Assembly (NCBI GenBank): GCA_044226685.1 | Contig: JBGAGP010000007.1 | Span: forward strand, 5,876 to 69,875 | Length of the DNA stretch: 64,000 nt | Origin: Dongia_A sp044226685 | GTDB lineage: Bacteria; Pseudomonadota; Alphaproteobacteria; Dongiales; Dongiaceae | Reading direction: 5' to 3' | Part shown: positions 24,569 through 32,116 of the stretch, one piece after another | Layout: every line of letters starts with the position of its first letter | How positions within the stretch are numbered: position 1 is the first letter of the stretch | Program-made: the position numbers and the translations under genes | The notes under the pieces: model-generated | What the model saw: the letters and a program-made list of their open reading frames with translations, nothing else | Told to the model about the DNA's origin: nothing | Database searches by the model: none

Positions 24569-27500
24569 ATGACTGAGTTGCGTCTCGCCCACGGCTTGCG
24601 CTTTGAGGACCTCTACGACCCGGCGGGCCTCGCCAAGATCGACGGGCTGTTCGTCGAATCCCTGCGCCAGAGCGACGAGGGACTGGCCGGCCGCCTGATG
24701 GCGGCGCGGGCGGAGCCCAAATCCCTCGACGCCAAGGCGGAGTCCACGCTCATCATCGAGACGGCGGCGCATCTCGACGATTTCCTCGGCGCGCTGTTCG
24801 GCATCGGCGACGAGCTCGGGGCCTTGCGCCGGCAGCATTCCGAGCTGGCGCCGATCTACGCGGTGAAGCGGCTGTTCGTGCAGCGCCGGGCGCTGAAGGC
24901 GCATCCGGAGGCCGAGGCCAGGACCTTCGACGCCGATTCGATCCGCACCGAGCTGACCGGCCTGTTCGGCGGCAGCTTCGACGAGCTCACCTTCGCCACC
25001 AAGGTCGAGGACTGGCAGAAAGACGAGAACACCCACGCCTTCGCCCTGGCGCTGGCCACCAAATACGCCGCCTGGGCGACGCAGACGGAGGCCGGCAAGG
25101 CGCTGCACCGCAAGGGCGTGCTGTTCAAGGCGCCGCGCAAGGTCGACCCGATGCACCTGGTGCACCTGGAGACCGAGACGCGCCACGGCATCCCGACCTT
25201 CAAGCTGGCCGAGGACAAGCAGCGCGCGCGCGAGGCGTTCCACCTGACCGACCTCGGCATGGATCTGAACCAGGCGCTGGACCAGGCCAACTACTGCATC
25301 TTCTGCCACAACCAGGGCAAGGACAGCTGCTCGCGCGGGCTCAAGGAAAAGGACGGCACGTTCAAGAAGAGCGTGTTCGGCATCACCTTGGCCGGTTGCC
25401 CGCTCGAAGAAAAGATTTCCGAGATGCACACGGCGAAGGCCGACGGCCTCGCGATCGGCGCGCTCGGCATCATCGCCGTCGACAACCCGATGTGCGCGGC
25501 GACCGGGCATCGCATCTGCAACGACTGCATGAAATCCTGCATCTACCAGAAGCAGGACCCGGTCGATATTCCGCAGGCCGAGACGCGCACGCTGAAAGAT
25601 GTCCTCGGCCTGCCCTGGGGCTTCGAGATCTACGGGCTGCTGACGCGCTGGAACCCGCTCAACATCCGCCGACCGGTGGCGAAGCCTGCGAGCGGGCGCA
25701 AAGTGCTGGTGGTCGGCCTCGGTCCCGCCGGTTACACGCTGTCGCACTACCTGCTGAATGACGGCCACACCGTCGTCGCTGTCGACGGGCTGAAGATCGA
25801 GCCGCTGGACGCGAGCATCTCCGGCGTGCAGCCCGATGGCAGCCGCGTGGCCTTCAAGCCGATCCGCAGCATCAGCGAATTGCAGGAAGATTTGAACGAC
25901 CGCGCCATGGCCGGCTTCGGCGGCGTCGCCGAATACGGCATCACGGTGCGCTGGGACAAGAACTTCCTGAAGATGATCCGCCTGCTGCTGGAGCGGCGCG
26001 CGAGCTTCGCCATGTTCGGCGGCGTGCGCTTTGGCGGGACCATTACGGCGGAGCAGGCCTTCGGCCTCGGCTTCGATCACGTCGCGCTCGCGCTCGGCGC
26101 CGGCAAGCCGACCCTGCTCGACATGCCGGGCGGGCTGTCGCGCGGCGTGCGCATGGCCTCGGACTTCCTGATGGCGTTGCAGCTGACCGGCGCCGCCAAG
26201 GCGGATTCCATCGCCAATTTGCAGCTGCGCCTGCCGGCGGTCGTCATCGGCGGCGGACTGACCGCGATCGACACTGCGACCGAGGCGATGGCCTACTATC
26301 CGGTGCAGGTGGAGAAGTTCCTGAAGCGCTACGAGATCCTGGTCGCCGAAGGCGGCGAGCAGGCGGTGCGCGCGAAGTTCTCGCCCATTGAGCTGGAAGT
26401 GGCCGACGAGTTCATCGCCCACGCCAGAGCCTTCCGCGCCGAGCGCGCACGGGCGGCGGAGGCGGAAGAGGCGCCGAAGCTGGCGAAGCTGATCGACGGC
26501 TGGGGCGGCGTGACCATCGCCTATCGCCGCCGCCTGATCGACGCGCCCTCCTACACCCTCAACCACGAGGAGGTTGAGAAGGCGATGGAGGAAGGCATCC
26601 GCTTCGCCGAGGGACTGACCCCGACGCGCATCGACCAGGACAAGACCGGCCACGCCGAGCGCATCCATTTCAAGAACGCCGAGGGCGTCGAGTCCTCCAT
26701 GCCGGCGCGCGCGGTACTGGTCGCGGCGGGCACAAGGCCCAACACCGTGCTGGCCCGCGAGGATGCCGATCACTTCCACGTCGACGGCCAATACTTCCAG
26801 GCGCTGAACGAGGCGGGCGCGGTGGTGAAGCCGGAAAAGCTCGCCAAGCCGAACGAGGTCCGCGTCATCACCGAGCGCCGTCCCGACGGCCGCGCCATCA
26901 GCTTCTTCGGCGATCTGCATCCCTCCTTCGCCGGCAACGTGGTGAAGGCGATGGGCAGCGCCAAGCAGGGCTGGCCGGTGGTCTCCGACATCCTGGCGAA
27001 GCTGCCGGCGGCGACAAACAAGGATCACGTCGCGTTCCTGGCCGATCTCAACAAGCGGCTGCGCGCACGCATCCGCACCGTCAACCGCCTCACCCCCACC
27101 ATCGTCGAAGTGGTGGTCGAGGCGCCGCAGGCGGCAGCCAATTTCCTGCCCGGCGAGTTCTACCGCCTGCAGAATTTCGAGACCCTGGCGCCGCGCACCA
27201 AGGACACGCGCCTGACCATGGAAGGCCTGGCGCTGACGGGCGCCTGGGTCGACACCCAGGAAGGCCTGGTCGGCCTGATCGTGCTGGAGATGGGCGGGTC
27301 GTCCGAGCTCTGCGCCTGGCTGCAGCCGGGCGAGCCGGTGATCCTGATGGGCCCGACCGGCGCCCCGACCGAGACGCCGGCGGGCGAGACGGTGCTGCTG
27401 GCCGGCGGCGGGCTCGGCAACGCGGTGCTGTTCTCCATCGGCCGGGCGCTCAAGGCGGCCGGATCGAAGGTGGTCTATTTCGCCGGCTACAAGAAGCTGC

Positions 27501-28039
27501 AGGACCGCTACAAGATCGACGAGATCAAGGCGGCCTCGGACGTCGTCATCTGGTCCAGCGACGAGGCGCCGGGCTTCACCCCCGACCGGCCGCAGGACAA
27601 GAGCTTCGTCGGCAATATTGTCCAGTCGATCCTGACCTACGCCAAGGGCGAGATGGGCGAGACGCCGATCAAGATCCAGGACGTCGACCGCATCATCGCC
27701 ATCGGCTCCGACGGCATGATGGCGGCGGTGGCCCGCGCGCGGCACGAGGTGCTGAAGCCCTATCTCAAGGAATCGCATTGTGCCGTGGGCTCGATCAACT
27801 CGCCCATGCAATGCATGATGAAGGAGATCTGCGCCCAGTGCCTGCAGCCGCACAAGGACCCGGTGACCGGCAAGGAAACGGTGGTCTTCTCCTGCTTCAA
27901 CCAGGACCAGGAGCTGGACCATGTCGATTTCGCGGCCTTGCGCCAGCGCCTCGGCCAGAACTCGGTGCATGAGAAGCTGACGGCCCAGTGGATCGCCCAT
28001 TCCCTGAAACAGCTCGACCGCCGGAAGGCCACGGCCTAG
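24569..28039 (+). CDS. Single-chain flavin/FeS oxidoreductase resembling fused NfnB-NfnA
   Basis: A 1156-residue protein with several redox modules. Residues 1-230 are helical and unassigned. Residues 240-325 hold at least eight cysteines (243, 246, 254, 277, 309, 317, 320, 324) suited to two [4Fe-4S] clusters, as in the GltD/NfnB/DPD N-terminus. An FAD-binding GLGPAG lies near 383 and a second Rossmann motif GGGLTAID near 561. From about 830 a ferredoxin-reductase/PyrK-like domain begins (NFLPGEFYRLQNF), with an NAD-binding GGGLGNAVLFS near 945. It ends with cysteines 1082, 1088, 1091 and 1109, matching a PyrK/NfnA [2Fe-2S] site. It heads a C1/corrinoid gene block, so it may feed electrons to MetVF or RACo; that role is inference. 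Confidence 0.85.
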   Translation: MTELRLAHGLRFEDLYDPAGLAKIDGLFVESLRQSDEGLAGRLMAARAEPKSLDAKAESTLIIETAAHLDDFLGALFGIGDELGALRRQHSELAPIYAVKRLFVQRRALKAHPEAEARTFDADSIRTELTGLFGGSFDELTFATKVEDWQKDENTHAFALALATKYAAWATQTEAGKALHRKGVLFKAPRKVDPMHLVHLETETRHGIPTFKLAEDKQRAREAFHLTDLGMDLNQALDQANYCIFCHNQGKDSCSRGLKEKDGTFKKSVFGITLAGCPLEEKISEMHTAKADGLAIGALGIIAVDNPMCAATGHRICNDCMKSCIYQKQDPVDIPQAETRTLKDVLGLPWGFEIYGLLTRWNPLNIRRPVAKPASGRKVLVVGLGPAGYTLSHYLLNDGHTVVAVDGLKIEPLDASISGVQPDGSRVAFKPIRSISELQEDLNDRAMAGFGGVAEYGITVRWDKNFLKMIRLLLERRASFAMFGGVRFGGTITAEQAFGLGFDHVALALGAGKPTLLDMPGGLSRGVRMASDFLMALQLTGAAKADSIANLQLRLPAVVIGGGLTAIDTATEAMAYYPVQVEKFLKRYEILVAEGGEQAVRAKFSPIELEVADEFIAHARAFRAERARAAEAEEAPKLAKLIDGWGGVTIAYRRRLIDAPSYTLNHEEVEKAMEEGIRFAEGLTPTRIDQDKTGHAERIHFKNAEGVESSMPARAVLVAAGTRPNTVLAREDADHFHVDGQYFQALNEAGAVVKPEKLAKPNEVRVITERRPDGRAISFFGDLHPSFAGNVVKAMGSAKQGWPVVSDILAKLPAATNKDHVAFLADLNKRLRARIRTVNRLTPTIVEVVVEAPQAAANFLPGEFYRLQNFETLAPRTKDTRLTMEGLALTGAWVDTQEGLVGLIVLEMGGSSELCAWLQPGEPVILMGPTGAPTETPAGETVLLAGGGLGNAVLFSIGRALKAAGSKVVYFAGYKKLQDRYKIDEIKAASDVVIWSSDEAPGFTPDRPQDKSFVGNIVQSILTYAKGEMGETPIKIQDVDRIIAIGSDGMMAAVARARHEVLKPYLKESHCAVGSINSPMQCMMKEICAQCLQPHKDPVTGKETVVFSCFNQDQELDHVDFAALRQRLGQNSVHEKLTAQWIAHSLKQLDRRKATA

Positions 28040-28073
28040 CGCCGGACCCCGGGAACGACCAGATATAGCCTAT

Positions 28074-28117
28074 CCGCGACGGGGATTACGTCGCTGCAAG
28101 ACGATCCCCGGTCGCGG
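28074..28117 (+). other. Strong RNA hairpin, 17 paired bases
   Basis: In the 168-bp gap after the large oxidoreductase gene, CCGCGAC (28074-28080) pairs with GTCGCGG (28111-28117) and GGGGAT with ATCCCC. CGTC then pairs with GACG around the 7-base loop GCTGCAA. Only a 2-base bulge on the left and one G on the right interrupt the stem. It is not followed by a T-run, so it is not a typical intrinsic terminator. It could be a processing, stabilising or attenuating structure. Confidence 0.7.
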
Positions 28118-28207
28118 CAATAGCAGCCCGGCACCCCCGCCGGCCTTAAGGATTTGAGCCAGAGGAAGGCGCCGGTAGGCATCACCCGGACGGCGCCGGA
28201 TCGGAGC

Positions 28208-28807
28208 ATGGCGGAGACTTCTCGCACCCTGTTCATTGCCTGCGGCGCGCTCGCCAGGGAATTCCTGGCGGTGAGCAAGGCGAGCGGCTGGGACGATCGG
28301 ATCGAGATCACCTGCCTGCCGGCGATCTGGCACAACCGCCCGGAAAAGATCGCGGGCGGGGTCCAGCGCAAGATCAGGGCCGGCAGAAAGAAGTTCGACC
28401 GCATCTTCGTGCTCTATGGTGATTGCGGTACCCAAGGGGAACTGGACCGCGTGCTGGCCGAAGAGGGCGTTGAACGGATCGATGGACCGCATTGCTATCA
28501 GTGGTTCGCGGGAACCGTCGATTTCGAGAAGCTGATGGAAGAGGAGCTCGGCACTTTCTTCCTGACGGACTACCTGGCGCGGCACTTCGAGCGGCTGATC
28601 TGGCAAGGCTTCGGCATCGAGGCGCATCCGGAGTTGCGCGATCTCTACTTCGGCAACTACCGCAAGCTGGTCTACCTTGCGCAGACCGACGATGCAGATC
28701 TGCTGAGGCGGGCCAAGGCAGCGGCGGAGCGATTGAACCTGCAGTTCGTGCACCGCCGTACCGGCTACGGCGAGTTCGCGGATTTCGTGAAGGCAAAGAT
28801 GGCGTAG
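28208..28807 (+). CDS. DUF1638 family protein
   Basis: The 199-residue product matches DUF1638 by its N-terminal FIACGALAREFLAV, the central FDRIFVLYGDCGTQGELDRVL with GDCGT, and RIDGPHCYQWFAG. A conserved set of Cys/His residues (C in IACGA, C in GDCGT, HC in GPHCYQ) suggests metal or corrinoid contact. The family is often encoded beside corrinoid methyltransferase genes in methanogens and bacteria, and its function is not established. ATG 28208 is preferred. An upstream TTG at 28154 would add 18 residues. It lies nine bases before the next small gene. Confidence 0.85.
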   Translation: MAETSRTLFIACGALAREFLAVSKASGWDDRIEITCLPAIWHNRPEKIAGGVQRKIRAGRKKFDRIFVLYGDCGTQGELDRVLAEEGVERIDGPHCYQWFAGTVDFEKLMEEELGTFFLTDYLARHFERLIWQGFGIEAHPELRDLYFGNYRKLVYLAQTDDADLLRRAKAAAERLNLQFVHRRTGYGEFADFVKAKMA

Positions 28808-28815
28808 GGGATCCG

Positions 28816-29118
28816 ATGGCACAGCTGACGGTGGTTTACTGGCGGGACATCCCGGCCCAGGTGATCGTGAAAAAGGGTCGCGACAGCGCGAAGATCCAGC
28901 TGACCGAGCGCTTCGAGAAGGCGATCGACCGCGCCGCCATGCGCGCCAACCTGCGCGACACGGATTCGTACCTGGCCGAATGGCGCCGCGCCGCGCCCGT
29001 CGAGGTCACCGACGCCTTGCAGGAAGAAGCCGACAAGAAGGCCGCCGAGCTGGAAGCCGCCTTCGACGACGCCAAGCTGAAGGCGCTGGTCGAAGCCGGC
29101 GGCGTGGAGGCGAAGTAG
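28816..29118 (+). CDS. 'Virulence factor' family small protein (PF13769-like)
   Basis: A 100-residue soluble protein beginning MAQLTVVYWRDIPAQVIVKKGR and containing RDTDSYLAEWRR, with an acidic helical tail. It belongs to the conserved small family named 'virulence factor' in databases, a label with little experimental support. Its recurrent neighbours are MetV, MetF and corrinoid activation genes, as here, so a role in that pathway is more likely than virulence. The start at 28816 follows the DUF1638 stop by eight bases, so the two are probably co-translated. Confidence 0.8.
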   Translation: MAQLTVVYWRDIPAQVIVKKGRDSAKIQLTERFEKAIDRAAMRANLRDTDSYLAEWRRAAPVEVTDALQEEADKKAAELEAAFDDAKLKALVEAGGVEAK

Positions 29119-29163
29119 ATATGGGCCTGGGAATCTCTGCTGGCGCCAAGCGCTCCGCCGAGC

Positions 29164-29379
29164 CCCTTCCCCCCTTGCGGGGGAAGGGTGGGAAGGGGGG
29201 TGTTGCAGCGCGGGGTCTTTCTGCGAAGAACCTTCACTCGTATCGCTACCGCGATGGCGCGCCGCCCCGTCCGCGAATGCGGACATTCGTCCGCTGGGGC
29301 GCGCTACCCCCCATCCGGCTACGGCTAAGCTCGCTGCGCTCGCTAAGCCTCCGCTGCCTTCCCCCGCAAGGGGGGAAGA
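29164..29379. repeat. GC-rich palindromic element inside the C1 block
   Basis: The 285-bp gap between the small 'virulence factor' gene and metV is filled by a mosaic repeat. It opens with arms CCCTTCCCCC / GGGGGAAGGG around CTTGC (29164-29188). It closes with the related CTTCCCCC...GGGGGGAAG near 29358-29379. The interior includes CGCTGCGCTCGCTAAGC-type sequence common in such elements. No coding sequence in it is credible. Confidence 0.75.
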
Positions 29380-29403
29380 ATATCCTGTTGGGGGTATAGC
29401 GAG

Positions 29404-30021
29404 ATGTATTCCGTCCGCCTGTGGTCCGTGCGGCATGCGAAGGGGCTGAATGCCTTCTATCGCGGTTTCGAGAAGGTGCTGGTGGCGCTGCATCCGCTGT
29501 GGGCGAAGATCGGCTATGACAAGGTCGAGAAGCCGTTCCAGGTCATGGAAAAGGGCATCAAGGGCTTCCTGTTCGACTGCCAGATGTGCGGGCAATGCGC
29601 GCTGTCCTCCACCGGCATGTCCTGCCCGATGAACTGCCCGAAGAACCTGCGCAACGGCCCCTGCGGCGGCGTGCGCGAAAACGGCAATTGCGAGGTGAAG
29701 CCGGAGATGAAATGCGTCTGGGCCCAGGGCTGGGCCGGCGCCGCAAGCATGGGCCTCGCCAATCCGCAGGGCCACAAGATCCTCGACGTGCAGAAGCCGG
29801 TCGACAACCGCTTCAAGGGCAAGTCGTCCTGGCTGCGCGTGGTTCGCATCGCCAAGGGGCTGGAGGACGAGGCCGGCAACAAGCCGAAACCCGCCGCGGC
29901 GAAGCCAGCGCCCAAGCCGGCGCCGAAATCGGTGGAGGCGGCCGACCAGATCGCCGGCGGCACGTCCAAGGACTCGCCCTCGCCACCTGCCCCGCCGACC
30001 AACCCGGGGAAGGCCGCATGA
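29404..30021 (+). CDS. metV: MetV-like methylenetetrahydrofolate reductase C-terminal-domain protein
   Basis: The 205-residue product carries the MTHFR_C/MetV cysteine-rich domain, FDCQMCGQCALSSTGMSCPMNCPKNLRNGPCGG...NCEVKPEMKCVWAQ, at about residues 60-115. In acetogens MetV binds FeS clusters and zinc and passes electrons to MetF for reduction of methylene-H4folate. The last 45 residues are a Lys/Pro/Ala-rich, low-complexity tail that looks disordered and is not part of the family core. Its stop overlaps the metF ATG by four bases (ATGA), so MetV and MetF are probably made in a 1:1 ratio. Confidence 0.88.
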   Translation: MYSVRLWSVRHAKGLNAFYRGFEKVLVALHPLWAKIGYDKVEKPFQVMEKGIKGFLFDCQMCGQCALSSTGMSCPMNCPKNLRNGPCGGVRENGNCEVKPEMKCVWAQGWAGAASMGLANPQGHKILDVQKPVDNRFKGKSSWLRVVRIAKGLEDEAGNKPKPAAAKPAPKPAPKSVEAADQIAGGTSKDSPSPPAPPTNPGKAA

Positions 30022-31016
30022 GCGAGACGCCGCATTTCGATCCCGGCGCGCCGCTGCCGCTGCTGCCCGGTCATTCTTCCGGCGGCCGGCTGGAGCGCGT
30101 GCTGCGCCTGGGCCGCTTCGCCGTCACCGCGGAACTGAACCCGCCGGACAGCGCCGATCCGCGCGACGTCTATGAGCGCGCCTTGGTGCTCTCCGAGGTC
30201 TGCGACGCGATCAACGCCACCGACGCCTCCGGCGCCAATTGCCACATGTCCTCGGTCGGCATCTGCTCGCTGCTGACCCGCGCCGGCTATGCCGTCATCA
30301 TGCAGATCTCCTGCCGCGACCGGAACCGCATCGCCATCCAGGGCGACGTGCTGGGTGCGGCCGCCATGGGGGTGCAGAACATCCTGTGCCTGACCGGCGA
30401 CGGCGTGCAGGCGGGCGACCAGCCGGCGGCCAAGCCGGTCTTCGACTTCGATTCGACCTCGCTGCTGGAATGCATCCGCGGCATGCGCGACAAGGGCGTG
30501 TTCCTCTCGGGACGCAAGCTCACCACCCCGCCGCGGGTGTTCCTGGGTGCCGCCGCCAACCCCTTCGCGCCGCCCTATGAATACCGGGCGGTCCACATCG
30601 CCAAGAAGATCGCCGCCGGCGCCCAGTTCATCCAGACCCAGTATTGCTTCGACGTGCCGCTCCTGCGCAAGTTCATGGAGAAAGTGCGCGAGCAGGGCCT
30701 GCACAGACAAGCGTTCTTCCTGATCGGCGTCGGCCCGCTGCCCTCGGCCAAGACCGCGCGCTGGATGAAGAACAACGTTCCCGGCGTGCACATCCCCGAG
30801 GCGATCCTCGAGCGGATGGAGAAGGCCAAGGACCAGCGCGCCGAGGGCAAGCAATTGGCGATCGACCTGATCCAGGAGATCAAGGAGATCGAAGGCGTTT
30901 CCGGCGTGCACGTGATGGCCTACCGGCAGGAAGAGTTCGTGAACGAGATCATCCAGGCCTCCGGCGTGATGCGGAACAGACAACAACGGCGCGCGGGCGA
31001 ACCCGCCGCCCAATAG
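30018..31016 (+). CDS. metF: Methylenetetrahydrofolate reductase, short MetV-dependent type
   Basis: A 332-residue TIM-barrel flavoprotein of the MTHFR family, interconverting 5,10-methylene- and 5-methyl-tetrahydrofolate. Family features include TAELNPPDSADPRDVYERAL near residue 40, NATDASGANCHMSSVGI, QISCRDRNRIAIQGDVLGAAAMGVQNILCLTGD and AQFIQTQYCFDV. The pairing with metV by a four-base overlap is typical of the MetVF enzymes of acetogens. A C-terminal basic stretch (RNRQQRRAGE) ends the protein. The reaction could run toward methyl-H4folate or, in a demethylation pathway, in reverse. Confidence 0.92.
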   Translation: MSETPHFDPGAPLPLLPGHSSGGRLERVLRLGRFAVTAELNPPDSADPRDVYERALVLSEVCDAINATDASGANCHMSSVGICSLLTRAGYAVIMQISCRDRNRIAIQGDVLGAAAMGVQNILCLTGDGVQAGDQPAAKPVFDFDSTSLLECIRGMRDKGVFLSGRKLTTPPRVFLGAAANPFAPPYEYRAVHIAKKIAAGAQFIQTQYCFDVPLLRKFMEKVREQGLHRQAFFLIGVGPLPSAKTARWMKNNVPGVHIPEAILERMEKAKDQRAEGKQLAIDLIQEIKEIEGVSGVHVMAYRQEEFVNEIIQASGVMRNRQQRRAGEPAAQ

Positions 31017-31045
31017 AACCGGGTTTCGAGAAAGGAATTGCTTCA

Positions 31046-32008
31046 ATGACCGATACCGTCATCTCCTCGGCCACCAAGGAAGTCGTCATCGGCTTCGACC
31101 GGCCGTTCGTCATCATCGGCGAGCGCATCAACCCCACGGGCCGCAAGCTGCTGGCCGCCGAGATGGCGGCGGGCGACTACAGCCGCGTGAAGTCGGACGC
31201 GCTCGCCCAGGTCGCCGCCGGCGCGCAGATGCTCGACGTCAACGCCGGCATCCCGATGGCCGACGAGCCGCGCATCCTGGCCGAGACCATCCAGCTGGTG
31301 CAGTCGCTGACCGATGCGCCGCTCTCCATCGACTCTTCCATCGTCGCGGCCCTCGAAGCCGGCCTGCAGGTCTACAAGGGCAAGGCGCTGCTGAACTCGG
31401 TCACCGGCGAGGAAGAGCGCCTGGAAGTCGTGCTGCCGCTGGTGAAGAAGTATGGCGCGGCCGTGGTCGCCATCTCCAACGACGAGACCGGCATCTCCGA
31501 GGACCCCGACGTGCGCTTCGAGGTGGCCAAGAAGATCGTGCAGCGCGCCGCCGATTACGGCATCCCGCATTCCGACATCGTGGTCGATCCGCTGGTCATG
31601 CCGATCGGCGCGCTGGGCCAGGCCGGCAAGTCGGTGTTCCACCTGGTGCGCCGCCTGCGCATGGAGCTGAAGGTCAACACCACCTGCGGGGCCTCCAACA
31701 TCAGCTTCGGCCTGCCCAACCGGCACGGTCTCAATTCCAGCTTCCTCGCCATGGCGATCGGCGCCGGCATGACCTCGGCCATCACCAACCCGCTGCACCA
31801 GGAGGAGATGGTGGGCGTGATGGGCGGTGACGTGCTGATGGGCCATGACGCCCATTGCGCCGCCTGGATCCGCAAGTTCCGCGAGCCCGCGGCCGAGGGC
31901 GAAGGAGCCGGTGCCGGCGGCCGGCGCGGCCGCGAGAATCGCCGCCGCGGCGGCGGTGGGGCGGCAGGCCCGGAGGGAGCCGCACCGGCCGGCGCCGCCA
32001 ATGGCTAA
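31046..32008 (+). CDS. Methyltetrahydrofolate:corrinoid methyltransferase
   Basis: The 320-residue product is a pterin-binding TIM barrel like AcsE/MeTr and the MtgA-type enzymes. FVIIGERINPTGRK (residues 22-35), MLDVNAGIPMADE, PLSIDSSIVAALEAGL, LLNSVTGEEER, DPLVMPIG and TTCGASNISFGLPNR are all recognisable pterin-binding and catalytic loops. It moves methyl groups between methyl-H4folate and the cobalt of a corrinoid protein. The core ends near residue 282. A tail rich in Gly, Arg and Ala follows (GAGGRRGRENRRRGGGG), which is unusual for this family. AAAGGA lies upstream of the ATG. Confidence 0.92.
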   Translation: MTDTVISSATKEVVIGFDRPFVIIGERINPTGRKLLAAEMAAGDYSRVKSDALAQVAAGAQMLDVNAGIPMADEPRILAETIQLVQSLTDAPLSIDSSIVAALEAGLQVYKGKALLNSVTGEEERLEVVLPLVKKYGAAVVAISNDETGISEDPDVRFEVAKKIVQRAADYGIPHSDIVVDPLVMPIGALGQAGKSVFHLVRRLRMELKVNTTCGASNISFGLPNRHGLNSSFLAMAIGAGMTSAITNPLHQEEMVGVMGGDVLMGHDAHCAAWIRKFREPAAEGEGAGAGGRRGRENRRRGGGGAAGPEGAAPAGAANG

Positions 32009-32033
32009 ACGCGCGGAAATCGCGTAAGGAAAT

Positions 32034-32069
32034 CGCCCCTGCCCGGCAGCCCAAGCCGGTGCAGGGGCG
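32034..32069 (+). other. RNA hairpin between the methyltransferase and activator genes
   Basis: CGCCCCTGC (32034-32042) pairs with GCAGGGGCG (32061-32069). Inside it CCGGC pairs with GCCGG around the 7-base loop AGCCCAA, with one T bulged on the 3' side. The 14-bp stem lies in the 108-bp gap before the RACo gene and has no T-run after it. It may protect the upstream mRNA or lower expression of the activator relative to the methyltransferase. Confidence 0.7.
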
Positions 32070-32116
32070 AAACGCTTCTGGCGCCGGAATAGGCGCACTG
32101 GATTTGGGGTTGAGTG

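Noticed and set aside
24422..28000. 1192-codon open frame on the minus strand opposite the large oxidoreductase gene
   Set aside because: Its translation is compositionally biased (His/Gln/Arg/Gly-rich), with no fold or motif. It is a GC-driven shadow of a clearly real gene.
28040..28207. Cobalamin or other known riboswitch controlling the C1 block
   Set aside because: I looked for the B12-box and other conserved cores here and in 24357-24568 and found none. Only the strong hairpin is supported.
28154..28207. N-terminal extension of the DUF1638 protein from a TTG codon
   Set aside because: The extra 18 residues do not resemble the family. The ATG at 28208 fits the usual N-terminus.
29120..29400. 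Small gene of about 90 codons between the 'virulence factor' gene and metV
   Set aside because: The frame is made almost wholly of the palindromic repeat, and similar readings appear at other repeat copies.
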